Positions 55,101 through 63,116 of a stretch of DNA of 64,000 nt are shown here, one piece after another. Every line of letters begins with the position of its first letter. Within the stretch, counting starts at the first letter, position 1. The position numbers were made by a program, and so were the translations under genes. The DNA lies in the NCBI RefSeq assembly GCF_004339595.1, contig NZ_SMFU01000009.1:124001-188000 (forward strand), written 5' to 3'. Source of the stretch: Marinobacterium mangrovicola. GTDB taxonomy: Bacteria > Pseudomonadota > Gammaproteobacteria > Pseudomonadales > Balneatricaceae. Below the pieces are notes generated by a model. That model worked only from the letters and a program-made list of their open reading frames with translations. It searched no databases and was not told the DNA's origin.

Positions 55101-55741
55101 GCATCAGTCCGCGCTGCTTCGCCGAGCATGTCGTAAGAATAGGTGTAACCCTTGGATTCATACTTACGGGCGTTTTTCTGCGCTTCTTCGATGGTACGGC
55201 CGAGCACAAACTGGCGCCCCATCTCTTTCATCGCCTGATTCGCCACGGTGCGCACCATCGGATCCCCCATGCGCTTCACCAACTGGCGCAGGGTTTCCAC
55301 CAGGCTGCGGGTATCGGACGGGCTGATCACCTTGCCAGCCATCATCAGGCCCCAGGTGGTGGTATTAATCAGGGAAGAGTTGGATTTGCCGCGGTGTTCG
55401 CCCCATTTGCCAGAGGAGATCTTGTCCTCGATCAGCTCATGGATGGTGACGTTGTCCGGCACACGCAGCAGCGCTTCGGCCAGGCACATCAGCGCCACGC
55501 CCTCCTTGGTAGTCAGGCCATACTCGGCGAGGAACTTCTCCATCATGGTCGGCTTGGAGTTACCACGCACATCGCGGACCAGATCGGCCGCGCGGTCGGA
55601 GATCGCCTTGCGCACCTGTTCCGAGAGGTTGGCACCGGCAATCAGCTCGCTGATAACACGGTGCTCGTCGGCCAGATAGTTGGCCCGCATCGCTTCGCGG
55701 CTAGTTTCCATTGTCGGTTGTGTAGTCTGCACCTGAGCCAT
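52115..55741 (-). CDS. putA: Bifunctional proline dehydrogenase / L-glutamate-gamma-semialdehyde dehydrogenase
   Basis: A 1208-residue enzyme that oxidises proline to glutamate in two channelled steps at the membrane. The FAD proline-dehydrogenase barrel spans about residues 130-460 (GKWGEHRGKSNSSL lead-in, MVRLVKGAYWDAEIKRAQ, RRLLENGANSSFV). The NAD semialdehyde dehydrogenase spans about 540-1000 with catalytic Cys818 (SAGQRCSALR). A C-terminal ALDH-like domain follows. The N-terminal ribbon-helix-helix of trifunctional E. coli PutA is absent, so it should not repress itself. A divergent Lrp-type gene takes that job. Confidence 0.95.
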   Translation of the reverse strand: MAQVQTTQPTMETSREAMRANYLADEHRVISELIAGANLSEQVRKAISDRAADLVRDVRGNSKPTMMEKFLAEYGLTTKEGVALMCLAEALLRVPDNVTIHELIEDKISSGKWGEHRGKSNSSLINTTTWGLMMAGKVISPSDTRSLVETLRQLVKRMGDPMVRTVANQAMKEMGRQFVLGRTIEEAQKNARKYESKGYTYSYDMLGEAARTDADALRYQRDYASAIKALALNCKHDDIRDNPGISVKLSALHARYEYGQRDRVMNELVPRALELVKQAKAANMGFNIDAEEADRLDLSFDVIEAILSDPELAGWDGFGVVVQAFGKRASHALDWLYALAEKLDRRIMVRLVKGAYWDAEIKRAQVMGLDGFPVYTRKACSDVSYLACAEKLLGMTDRIYPQFATHNAHSVSAIVELAKGRDCFEFQRLHGMGESLHEALMNGDGKRCRIYAPVGAHQDLLAYLVRRLLENGANSSFVNQIVDTRITPEQIARDPVALVQSLGENVSSNKIVRPQDLFGEGRRNSKGWDVTDPVEVEFMEAQRGAFRSSAWKGGPVLAGEVVGGEQKEVRNPADPNDLVGHLTLSAPEDIETAIVASQSGYESWSKLSAKERAARIDRVADLYEQNTHELFALTSREAGKTLLDAIAEVREAVDFARFYANEGVRIDGEGDARGVITCISPWNFPLAIFTGQVLAALAAGNTVLAKPADQTPLIATRAVELMHEAGIPKEVVQLLPGAGASVGAALTSDPRINGVCFTGSTGTAQIINRVMAEKMAPDAPLVAETGGLNAMIVDSTALPEQVVRDVLASSFQSAGQRCSALRMLYVQKDIADHLLEMLFGAMDELRMGNPWELSTDVGPVIDKAAQAKIETHCEKFAQKGRVLKSLAKPEAGIFVAPTVIRLEGIEELEEEIFGPVLHVATFEANELIKVVDDINAQGFGLTFGLHTRVDSRVNRIVNRIKVGNTYVNRNQIGAIVGSQPFGGEGLSGTGPKAGGPHYVRRFKNSATDARSAEDGAAMVCSDALSAAISHIAAVEAPEAEAREQALKPFFDQVPAALDAEPELLPGPTGELNRLSNCARGLILCLGPDKASAMEQAAVALSQGNKAVVIAPGADKLLADASKAGLPVVGLDGQLQPEALIRTSGFDAVISCAGAEMLKEYRQALAERTGALLPLLTEHLLAERYVIERHLCVDTTAAGGNASLIAQSE

Positions 55742-55803
55742 GATCGTCGCTCCTCCTTATACGTTGTCTTGCCGATGCATTCTACGCAAGCTATCGCATA
55801 CAC

Positions 55804-55840
55804 TTTTCCTATATAGAAAACATCAACGTCGTATATCGAC
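55804..55840. promoter_or_regulatory. Paired inverted repeats in the putA/putR control region
   Basis: TTTTCCTATATAGAAAA (55804-55820) and GTCGTATATCGAC (55828-55840) are AT-centred inverted repeats whose centres are 22 bases apart, two helical turns. That spacing suits the multimeric binding of Lrp-family regulators such as the one encoded just downstream. Confidence 0.5.
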
Positions 55841-55921
55841 TTTTATTCAAATACCAAAATATCTTTCGTCCTGTAAAATTAGCTTAAATAGTCAATTTCA
55901 CCAGCGAGCAGTACCAACACC

Positions 55922-56374
55922 ATGAACGATCTGGATAAATTCGACCGGGCCATCATCAAAGAGCTGCAGCTCGACGCCCGGATTACGGTCACCGGCCTGG
56001 CTTCAAAGGTGGGTTTATCCAAGACTCCCTGCCAGATCCGCATGCGGCGGTTGGAAGAGCAGGGTTATATTCGCGGCTATACCGCGCTGATCGATCAGAA
56101 AAAGATGGGGCTGGACCATATCGCCTTCGCCCAGGTCACGCTGAACGACACCAGCACCGCCGCGCTGGAAGCATTCAATGCGGCGGCCAGGAAGATCTCA
56201 GCAGTGGAGGAGTGTCATATGATCGCCGGTAACTTCGACTATCTGTTGAAGGTCAGAACCCGCAACATGGAGGAGTACCGGGCTGTGCTGGGTGAACAGA
56301 TCTCCTCTCTGCCCCACGTGCTTCAGACCAGTACTTTTGTGGTGATGGAAAATGTGAAGGACACACGTGGTTAA
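55922..56374 (+). CDS. putR: Lrp/AsnC-family regulator of proline use
   Basis: A 150-residue Lrp-type protein. It has a helix-turn-helix at residues about 5-60 (FDRAIIKELQLDARITVTGLASKVGLSKTPCQIRMRRLEEQGYI) and a RAM ligand-binding domain after. The divergent position next to a putA that lacks its own DNA-binding domain matches the PutR-putA arrangement known in several proteobacteria, where proline-bound PutR activates putA. Its stop overlaps that of the convergent LysR gene. Confidence 0.9.
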   Translation: MNDLDKFDRAIIKELQLDARITVTGLASKVGLSKTPCQIRMRRLEEQGYIRGYTALIDQKKMGLDHIAFAQVTLNDTSTAALEAFNAAARKISAVEECHMIAGNFDYLLKVRTRNMEEYRAVLGEQISSLPHVLQTSTFVVMENVKDTRG

Positions 56375-57294
56375 TCACAGTGTCCGAAGATCGGGTTGCA
56401 GGCGCCCTGGGCGTTAAGCTGCTCGATCGCCAGCCTGAGCCATTCGCACATCGCTTCAACCCGGGCCAGACGCTCTTTGCGACGTGGTATATACGCCTTG
56501 TACCAGCGATCCTGGGGCGGAAAATGCTCCAGCAGCGGCACGATGGTGCCTGCATCCAGCCCCTTGCGGGCGATATAGCGCGGCAATACCGAGATACCAA
56601 GCCCACGCTCTACCCCGCGGCTGAGGGTATGGTTGTCATCCGATGCCAGCCGCGCCTGCACATCCACATACAGCGGCCCGCGCTCGGACTCGAACGCCCA
56701 GGTGGTGCCCTGGGGGCTGAATATAAGACAGGTGTGATCCACCAGATCACTGGGATGATTGATCGGCGGCGCCTTGGCCAGGTATTCCGGCGAGGCGCAG
56801 AGCAGCACATTGGTGGGCGCCAGCGGTACCTGGCTGACACCGTCATAGTGGGCCAGGCGGCCACTGACCATGATATCCACATCCTCCTCCAGCGGGCTCA
56901 CCGAGCGATCCGCCAGCACGGTTTCCACCGTAATACGGTCATGCACCTTCATAAACTCTACGATGGCATTGGACAGGTGCGCCATGGATAGCGTCGTCGG
57001 CAGCATCAGTCGCAGGTGCCCCTCCAGCTTGCCATCATCACGCCGGGCATCCTTGAGCAGTTCCTCAAACTCCATCAGCGAATGACGCACCCTTGGCAGC
57101 AACCGCTGACCGGCATCGGTAATGGTGATGGTACGGGTGGAACGCTCGAAAAGACGCGAACCTACGGACTTCTCAAGCTGCGCTATCCGCTTCGCCACCA
57201 CCGAGGGCACCACGTGCAGATGCCGTGCGGCCGAGGCAAAACTGCCATGGCTGGCCACGGCGAGAAAGGTACGCAGATTGGTAATCATGTCCAT
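56371..57294 (-). CDS. LysR-family transcriptional regulator
   Basis: A 307-residue LysR protein: helix-turn-helix at residues 1-60 (MITNLRTFLAVASHGSFASAARHLHVVPSVVAKRIAQLEKSVG) and a substrate-binding domain after about 88. The start at 57294 has GAGGGG six bases upstream; an ATG six bases further in is also possible. It is divergent from a second, unusual LysR gene and near an aromatic ring-cleavage operon, so it may act on either. The target is not shown by sequence. Confidence 0.9.
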   Translation of the reverse strand: MDMITNLRTFLAVASHGSFASAARHLHVVPSVVAKRIAQLEKSVGSRLFERSTRTITITDAGQRLLPRVRHSLMEFEELLKDARRDDGKLEGHLRLMLPTTLSMAHLSNAIVEFMKVHDRITVETVLADRSVSPLEEDVDIMVSGRLAHYDGVSQVPLAPTNVLLCASPEYLAKAPPINHPSDLVDHTCLIFSPQGTTWAFESERGPLYVDVQARLASDDNHTLSRGVERGLGISVLPRYIARKGLDAGTIVPLLEHFPPQDRWYKAYIPRRKERLARVEAMCEWLRLAIEQLNAQGACNPIFGHCD

Positions 57295-57430
57295 AAGCAG
57301 CCCCTCAGCTAAGCCTCTGTCTACCTGCAAAGATCTCCGCTGAAACGGAGCACTAGAACATATTAATTCCTTTTCGCGCTCAATGAATGCGCAAATAAGA
57401 CATTTTGATTCCAGCAGTGATCGATTAGGC

Positions 57431-57444
57431 TTTGATCCAGATCA
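57431..57444. promoter_or_regulatory. Perfect FNR/Anr box between divergent LysR genes
   Basis: TTGATCCAGATCAA is an exact TTGAT-N4-ATCAA site. It lies 34 bases before the double-HTH LysR start and overlaps where its promoter should be (TAAATA/TATAAC at 57445-57455), a position that favours repression of that gene when oxygen is absent. It could instead activate the leftward LysR. Confidence 0.65.
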
Positions 57445-57477
57445 ATAAATATAACAATCAGCTTCCCGGAGGGGCCC

Positions 57478-58737
57478 ATGCAGTCCACTCTGAGCACCAA
57501 CCCCGATTTCAAACCCAACATGCGTCGCCTGCGCGCCGTGGTTACCGTCGCCGAGATCGGCGGCGTTATGCGTGCCGCCGAAGCACTGCACCTGTCTCAA
57601 CCATCGGTGACCCGTGCTGTTCGCGAACTGGAATCATCCCTTGGCGTTGAGCTGTTCCAGCGCCACCGCAACGGCATGATCTGCACCGAGATCGGCGAGA
57701 TCGTCGTGCGCCGCCTGCGCCGCGCACTGGGCCACCTGACCGATGCCGAAGCGGGCCTCGCCGCGCTGGAGCCCACAGGCAACTTCGAGCGTCTGGCGCA
57801 GCGGCTCTCCTACCGGCAGCTTACGGTGCTGGTCGCCCTGTCCGACTTCCGGGTGGAACCTATGGCCGCCGCCCACCTGAACCTGACCCAGCCCGCCATC
57901 AGCAGCAACCTGCGCGATCTTGAGCGGCAGCTTGGCATCTCCGTGTTCCTGCGCACCCAGCAGGGGATGCGCCCTACCCAGTGCGGTGCACTGCTGACTC
58001 ACCACGCCAAGGTGGCGCTGCGCGAACTCTGCCTGATCTCTCAGGACCTGCACGCCTGGCAGGACAAGGGCCGCGGCCAGTTGGTGATCGGTGCGCTGCC
58101 GATGTCCAGCTCACTGCTCGTGCCTCGCGCCCTGGACCGACTGACCCAGGAGATGCCCGGCGTGAAAGCCACGCTGATCGATGGCACTTATGAATCCCTG
58201 CTCACCGCCCTGCGCAACGGCGAGATCGATATTCTGGTGGGTGCCCTGCGTGACAACCCGGGTTATCCGGAGATCACTCAGACGACGCTCTATGAGGATC
58301 GCCTGGCCGTGGTCGCCCGTCATGATCACCCGCTGGCCCGCCGTGATGATCTGACCCTGAAGGATCTGCGCAACGCCCAGTGGATCGCACCACGTCTGGG
58401 TACGCCGGCACGCAACTGCTTCGAAAAGGAGTTTCACGACGCCGGTCTCGAAGCACCGGAGATCGGTATCGAAGCGGGCAACCTGATCACCATCCGCTCG
58501 CTGCTGCTCGACAGCGACCGGATCACGCTGATATCACCGCACCAGGTTCACTTCGAGGTTCACGGCGGCCAGCTGACCCTGCTGCCGGTACCGCTGAAGG
58601 GCAGTCAGCGCGAGATCGGCATGCTGATCCGCAACGACAGCAAGCCGTCCCAGCCGCTGAACACCCTTTGCCAGATTCTTGCCGATATCGGCAGCAACCT
58701 GAGTCTGACCGGTGGTGATAAGCGCCGCTTCCACTAG
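57478..58737 (+). CDS. LysR-type regulator with two tandem DNA-binding domains
   Basis: A 419-residue protein, about 110 longer than a normal LysR. The first LysR helix-turn-helix is at residues about 17-75 (MRRLRAVVTVAEIGGVMRAA, LSQPSVTRAVRELESSLG). A second is at about 112-170 (YRQLTVLVALSDFRVEPMAA, LTQPAISSNLRDLERQLG). One substrate-binding domain follows (about 185-405). The region is collinear with no frameshift. GGAGGGG precedes the ATG. It sits beside the ligB/ligA-like operon and probably controls it; double-HTH LysR proteins have been noted near such aromatic operons. Confidence 0.9.
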   Translation: MQSTLSTNPDFKPNMRRLRAVVTVAEIGGVMRAAEALHLSQPSVTRAVRELESSLGVELFQRHRNGMICTEIGEIVVRRLRRALGHLTDAEAGLAALEPTGNFERLAQRLSYRQLTVLVALSDFRVEPMAAAHLNLTQPAISSNLRDLERQLGISVFLRTQQGMRPTQCGALLTHHAKVALRELCLISQDLHAWQDKGRGQLVIGALPMSSSLLVPRALDRLTQEMPGVKATLIDGTYESLLTALRNGEIDILVGALRDNPGYPEITQTTLYEDRLAVVARHDHPLARRDDLTLKDLRNAQWIAPRLGTPARNCFEKEFHDAGLEAPEIGIEAGNLITIRSLLLDSDRITLISPHQVHFEVHGGQLTLLPVPLKGSQREIGMLIRNDSKPSQPLNTLCQILADIGSNLSLTGGDKRRFH

Positions 58738-58773
58738 AAATCGACGCTACTTTCTAACGCTCAAACACCCCGG

Positions 58774-59631
58774 CTAGGCCGGGGTGTTGCCCTCGTTTTC
58801 CAGCGCCAGCACCGCCATACCGGTGGTCATCGGTGCGTAGTAGAAGCGATGCCTCTCTTTCACCTGCTCTGTCATCGCGCCGCGCATCACCAGCCACATG
58901 ATCACCTCGCCACCTTCGGCACCCGCGGCGGTCATCACCTCTTTATGGGAAAGCTGCGCCAGCGCCTTGGGATCGTCCTGGATGTTCTGCAGCCAGGCCT
59001 TATCCCACTCCTCATTGATCAGGCCAAAGCGCTCACCATTGAGCTGGTGCGACAAGCCGCCGGTACCGACGATCGCCACGCGCAGATCCTCGGGGTAGGA
59101 CTCCACGGCACGGCGCAACGCCTGGCCAAGCTTGAAGCAGCGTTGTCCGGTGGGCAGCGGGTGTTGAATCACGTTCACCAGCAGCGGCACCACTTTTACC
59201 GGCCATTCATTTTCGCCCGGTTCCCAGAGCAGCGGCATGGCGGTAAGGAAGCCATGATCCAGCGCCATCTCCTGGCACAGGGTCATATCGAACTCATCCG
59301 CCACCAGCGAGTTCGCCAAATGCTCAGAGAAACTTGCATCGCCCGGGAAATCCGGCAGCGGCCGCTTGCCATAACCCTCATCGGCTACCTGGTAGCTGTC
59401 CGCCACACCCATAGCAAAGGTCGGGTAACGGTCGAGGAAGAACTCGGTGCCGTGGTCGTTGTAGACCAGGATCACCACATCGGCTTTCACCTCCTCTTCC
59501 AGCCAGCGTTTGACCGGCTCATAGCCGTCAAACAGCGGCTGCCAGGCTGGGTCTGCCTGCTTTTTTTGATCGTAGGCCCGGCCAATTGAAGGCACATGGG
59601 AAGAGCCTATACCTGCCACTATCTTCGCCAT
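58774..59631 (-). CDS. ligB: Extradiol ring-cleavage dioxygenase, catalytic (LigB-type beta) subunit
   Basis: A 285-residue class III extradiol dioxygenase. The iron ligands align with LigB: His12 (GIGSSHVPSIG), His60 (VYNDHGTEFF) and Glu242 (GAEGGEVIMW), with the catalytic His195 in GTGGLSHQL. With the alpha subunit just upstream it would cleave a protocatechuate-like catechol at the 4,5 bond using oxygen and Fe(II). Related enzymes act on gallate or methylgallate, so the exact substrate is open. Its ATG overlaps the alpha-subunit stop by one base. Confidence 0.92.
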   Translation of the reverse strand: MAKIVAGIGSSHVPSIGRAYDQKKQADPAWQPLFDGYEPVKRWLEEEVKADVVILVYNDHGTEFFLDRYPTFAMGVADSYQVADEGYGKRPLPDFPGDASFSEHLANSLVADEFDMTLCQEMALDHGFLTAMPLLWEPGENEWPVKVVPLLVNVIQHPLPTGQRCFKLGQALRRAVESYPEDLRVAIVGTGGLSHQLNGERFGLINEEWDKAWLQNIQDDPKALAQLSHKEVMTAAGAEGGEVIMWLVMRGAMTEQVKERHRFYYAPMTTGMAVLALENEGNTPA

Positions 59632-59987
59632 CAGGTTGCCTCCGGTACATTGCGCGTTTTAAGAAAATCCTCGTAACTCTCACCGCGCATCTGAGCCCCG
59701 ATGGGATAGAGTCCGTGCCCAAGCGTGGCACCTAGCTTGAGAAAGAAGAACAGGTTGCCGCCGAGGCGGGTCAGCTGCAGCCAGTCGCGATCGCGGATCG
59801 CCTGCTTCTGCTCCTCTGACAGGTTGTAACGCGCCATGTATGCCTCCTCATCGGCGAGATAAGCCTCGCGGTTTTCGGCGTAACGCAGTGAGTTGCACAT
59901 TTTGTTCACGGCATACCCCTTACGGGATAAATTCAGGTCGAACACGTACGTACCGGGTATTCCCCAGCGGTCCTGGTCTGCTGACAT
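59631..59987 (-). CDS. ligA: Extradiol dioxygenase small (LigA-type alpha) subunit
   Basis: A 118-residue all-helical subunit that caps the LigB active site. The IPGTYVFDLNLSRKGYAVNKMC and LGGNLFFFLKLGATLG stretches match the LigA family. It is slightly shorter than Sphingobium LigA (139). Encoded directly before the catalytic subunit with a TGATG overlap, it will be made one-to-one with it. Confidence 0.92.
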   Translation of the reverse strand: MSADQDRWGIPGTYVFDLNLSRKGYAVNKMCNSLRYAENREAYLADEEAYMARYNLSEEQKQAIRDRDWLQLTRLGGNLFFFLKLGATLGHGLYPIGAQMRGESYEDFLKTRNVPEAT

Positions 59988-60041
59988 GGTTTGCTCCGAA
60001 ACTGAAACGCGTTGCTTTCTTTGCTTAAAAGCAGCCTGCGT

Positions 60042-60497
60042 TTACAGGGGTTGATGCAGGGTAAAGCTGGCCCGACGCTCGGCGATCAGCCAGCGGCCCG
60101 CTTCGAATACACAGAGGTCATCGAATTCACCCACCATGATTCTCGCTTCCGCCGGAGGCCCAAGGTGATCGCCGGCATCTTCACGTTTGTCGGCGCCAAA
60201 CACCTGGGCATAGCACCGCACGCGGGCTCTGTCTGCGTTTCGAATATCGACACGGAAGTTGCTGCAGAGATGGCGGGTCAGGCGGTGTTCGGGGCGGGCG
60301 TTGTAGGATTCAAAGATCGCCTCGCGACCCAGCAGCGGTTTTTCCGGTGCTGTCGGGCGGTAAAGCACACCCTTTTCGACAAAGAGTTCAGCCAACTGCC
60401 GAAACTCACGGCTGTCTGCGAAATGCGCGGCATCCAGCACCAGCCGAGTCAGATCGCGCTCAATCTTGAGCTGCTGCAGAAGATCCAGATCGCTCAT
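60042..60497 (-). CDS. SnoaL/NTF2-like protein
   Basis: A 151-residue cone-fold protein (FADSREFRQLAELFVEKGVLYRP, GREAIFESYNARP ... RHLCSNFRV, GEFDDLCVFEAGRWLIAERRASF). The fold is shared by small ring-hydroxylating dioxygenase subunits, SnoaL cyclases and ketosteroid isomerase. There are no clear catalytic residues to choose among them. GGAGG supports the start. It overlaps the hydrolase by four bases and precedes ligA, so it likely handles an intermediate of the same aromatic pathway. Confidence 0.85.
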   Translation of the reverse strand: MSDLDLLQQLKIERDLTRLVLDAAHFADSREFRQLAELFVEKGVLYRPTAPEKPLLGREAIFESYNARPEHRLTRHLCSNFRVDIRNADRARVRCYAQVFGADKREDAGDHLGPPAEARIMVGEFDDLCVFEAGRWLIAERRASFTLHQPL

Positions 60498-61210
60498 AGC
60501 TCGGCCTCCAGCCACTGTTTAATCGCCGCGGATACCGCATCAGGCCGCTCCATGGTGCTCATATGGCCGGCGTCTTCGATGGCACCCAACTGGGCGTTGG
60601 CAACCAGCTCGGCCATCTCTTCATGACGTTCCAACGGGCTCCAGCTGTCCTGACGACCGCACAGCAGCAGCGTCGGGCAGCTCAGCGATTCCAGCACCGG
60701 GGTGGCATCGGGGCGATTCAGCAATGCATTGATCTGGGCAGCGAAGATCTCCGGCGTTTTGCGCTCGATCATCGCCAGGATCTCCTCGACGAGAGCCTGA
60801 TCGTCAAGACGCTCGGGATGCACCATGCCCTGAACCCACTGCTGGCCCATGACGCGCATGCCGGCTTCCCGGGCCTTGTTCAGCAGTGCAAAGCGGCCCG
60901 CCTGCTCTTTCTCGCCCGCCTCACCTGCGGCGCGGGGTTTGTAGCCGGTATCCATCAGGATCAGATGACTGACGCGCTCCGGCGCCTTGCGGCAAACCTC
61001 CAGCGCCACACGACCGCCCATGGAGTGTCCGGCAAGAACAAATTTTTCCGGCGCGCTCGCCAGCACCAGATCCGCCATCGCTTCGATACTGTCGGCCATG
61101 CCGTAGTCTGCAATCTGGCAATCGATCATCGGCGCCAGTGCTTTTACCTGTTCTGTCCAGACCGCGTCATCGCACATCAGCCCCGGCAGCAACATCATCT
61201 GAGGAAGCAT
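60494..61210 (-). CDS. Alpha/beta hydrolase of the aromatic operon
   Basis: A 238-residue hydrolase with nucleophile elbow GHSMGG near residue 80 and the C-terminal IEDAGHMSTMERPD histidine. LLLCGRQDSWSP carries the acid. The N terminus LPQMMLLPGLMCDDAVW is typical of small esterases of the MhpC/PcaD type. The ATG at 61210 is used, since GAGGG lies six bases upstream. It is first in the operon hydrolase-SnoaL-ligA-ligB. It may free the catechol substrate from an ester or act after cleavage. Confidence 0.88.
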   Translation of the reverse strand: MLPQMMLLPGLMCDDAVWTEQVKALAPMIDCQIADYGMADSIEAMADLVLASAPEKFVLAGHSMGGRVALEVCRKAPERVSHLILMDTGYKPRAAGEAGEKEQAGRFALLNKAREAGMRVMGQQWVQGMVHPERLDDQALVEEILAMIERKTPEIFAAQINALLNRPDATPVLESLSCPTLLLCGRQDSWSPLERHEEMAELVANAQLGAIEDAGHMSTMERPDAVSAAIKQWLEAEL

Positions 61211-61574
61211 TCCCAACCCTCGTCCTGTTCAATTCATCGACCCAACGCGCGGGCCCTGTTTTATTGTTTCCGTTCTGGCACCGCTGCCTTTCCATACTGT
61301 CACCGCGATACATCAGCCGACCAATAGTTTTCCCCATCGGCGCCATTCATTTTTCTTATTAACCGCGACTGGGACACGCCAAATAGGAAAAACGTATATC
61401 TGATCGATGTTTTTGCATTGGTTATTGCTAACCTCCAGAGAGTAGGCTCGAAAGTAGAAGGAAAGCCACGAATGGGCCAAGGCGGTGAAAACTGCCTGAC
61501 AGGTTAGCCACCTGACTGAACCCGTTCAGCGCTTCCTCCATCCTGACAACAACAAAAATACAGGAGCCATCTCG
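61211..61574. promoter_or_regulatory. Divergent region aromatic operon / TRAP operon
   Basis: About 360 bases. It should hold both promoters and the LysR sites. I see an AT-rich tract (61340-61430) but no promoter, sigma-54 site or operator that I would trust. Confidence 0.3.
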
Positions 61575-62573
61575 ATGGACCTATCTCTGCGTAAAGCCCT
61601 TCTCTGCCTCGCATCCAGCGCCGCATTGCTGACCGCCAACGTTGGCCAGGCCGCCGAGGAGTTAAAACTTGCTCACTTTGTTTCCACTACCCACACGCTC
61701 AACAGCTCGATCATCGACCCGCTGAAGCAGCAGGTTGAAGCCCGCACCAACGGCGAGCTGACCATCAAGGTATACCCCGGCGGCGAACTCGGCCGCGGCC
61801 CGATGGAGCAGTACGTGCGTGCGCTGCAGGGCGTGGCCGATATCACCTGGGGCCTGTCTGGCTATACCTCATCCCAGTTCAAGAAATCGATGGTTGTGGA
61901 ACTGCCCGGCGTCATTCCGGAAGGCACCAGCGGCTATGACATGCTGTGGAACGCCTACGATTCTGAGCTGAAAAGTGAGTTCCCCGGCACCAAGCCGCTG
62001 GCGCTCTGGGTCAGCGAACCCAGCGTCCTGATCATGAAAGACAAGAACATAAGCTCTCCGGAAGACCTCAAGGGCCTGAAGATCCGCGTCTCCGGTGCCA
62101 TGACCGGCAAGCTGATCGAAGCCTACGGCGCCACCCCGGTACAGATGAGCGCACCGGAGATCTACAACGCCCTGCAGACCGGTCTGATCGACGGTGTTGC
62201 CACCGGTGCCAGCGCCATCACCGACTTCAAACTGGGTGAAGTAGCCAACTCCTATACCGTCGGTATTCCGCTTGGCCACATCATGTTCTACCTGGTGATG
62301 AACCAGAAGAAGTACGACAGCCTCTCCGACGAACAGCAGGCTGCCATCGATGCCAGCAGCGGTCGTGCCCTTTCCCAAAGCGGTGAAGTGGCGTGGAACG
62401 AGCGTGCCGACAAAACGCTGGATGGACTGCGGGCCGATCCGGACTCCACCGTTATCGACCTGACGCCGGAGCAGATTGCACCATTCAGCGCGATCTCTGA
62501 GCCTTTCGTTGTCGAAAACCTGAAAGAGATCGACGGCGGCCAGGCGGTGCTCGACGCCATGCTCAAGCGTTAA
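61575..62573 (+). CDS. dctP: TRAP importer, periplasmic binding protein
   Basis: A 332-residue DctP-type protein. It has a Sec signal (ALLCLASSAALLTANVGQA) and then the TRAP binding fold, with the carboxylate-clamping arginine in LKGLKIRVSGAMTG and the VYPGGELGRGPMEQ segment. Members bind organic acids. Divergence from a ring-cleavage operon suggests an aromatic or ring-fission acid as ligand. Confidence 0.92.
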   Translation: MDLSLRKALLCLASSAALLTANVGQAAEELKLAHFVSTTHTLNSSIIDPLKQQVEARTNGELTIKVYPGGELGRGPMEQYVRALQGVADITWGLSGYTSSQFKKSMVVELPGVIPEGTSGYDMLWNAYDSELKSEFPGTKPLALWVSEPSVLIMKDKNISSPEDLKGLKIRVSGAMTGKLIEAYGATPVQMSAPEIYNALQTGLIDGVATGASAITDFKLGEVANSYTVGIPLGHIMFYLVMNQKKYDSLSDEQQAAIDASSGRALSQSGEVAWNERADKTLDGLRADPDSTVIDLTPEQIAPFSAISEPFVVENLKEIDGGQAVLDAMLKR

Positions 62574-62591
62574 CCCCTGACAGAGATTCCC

Positions 62592-63116
62592 ATGGCAACT
62601 CTCTTGAAACCGTTAATCACTCTGACGGACAGGCTCACCAGCCTGTCCAGCATTTTCTCCACCGCGGTGCTGCTGTTTGTCCTGCTGACCATCCTCACGG
62701 ATGTGATCGGGCGCTTCTTTGGCAGCCCACTGGCGGGATCCCAGGATCTGACACAGATGGCGATGGTGCTGATCGTCTTCGGCGGCATGGCCTACTGCGA
62801 AAAAAACAGCGGCTTTATCGCGGTAGACCTGTTTGAAAAGATGTTCCCGCCGCTGATGAACCGCATCCTGGACGTTCTCGGCCTCCTGGCTGGTGCCCTG
62901 CTGTTCGCGGCGATCGGCTACACCGTGATCGAAGCGGCGGAGATCTCCCAGATGCTGGGCCTGAGCACCAATATTCTTGGCCTCGAAAAGGCGCCTTTCC
63001 AGTACGCCCTGGCGGGCTTTTCCCTGCTGACCGCCTTCAGCCTGCTGTTGAAATGCATCAACCGCCTGCTGTCTCTGTGCGGCTCCCAGGACGCGACCGA
63101 AGAGGTGAATGAATGA
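62592..63116 (+). CDS. dctQ: TRAP importer, small membrane subunit
   Basis: A 174-residue four-span DctQ-type protein (LFVLLTILTDVIGRFF, GSQDLTQMAMVLIVFGGMAYCEK). It joins the large subunit to form the sodium-driven transporter. It starts 18 bases after dctP and overlaps dctM by four bases. Confidence 0.92.
   Translation: MATLLKPLITLTDRLTSLSSIFSTAVLLFVLLTILTDVIGRFFGSPLAGSQDLTQMAMVLIVFGGMAYCEKNSGFIAVDLFEKMFPPLMNRILDVLGLLAGALLFAAIGYTVIEAAEISQMLGLSTNILGLEKAPFQYALAGFSLLTAFSLLLKCINRLLSLCGSQDATEEVNE

Noticed and set aside
53999-55816. 605-codon open frame antisense to putA
   Set aside because: It is a codon-bias shadow of a long GC-rich gene; putA motifs are on the opposite strand throughout and the frame has no recognisable domain.
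61261-61300. Sigma-54 promoter before the TRAP operon (TGGCAC at about 61276)
   Set aside because: The -24 half is good but the -12 half reads CCTT instead of TTGC, so the match fails.
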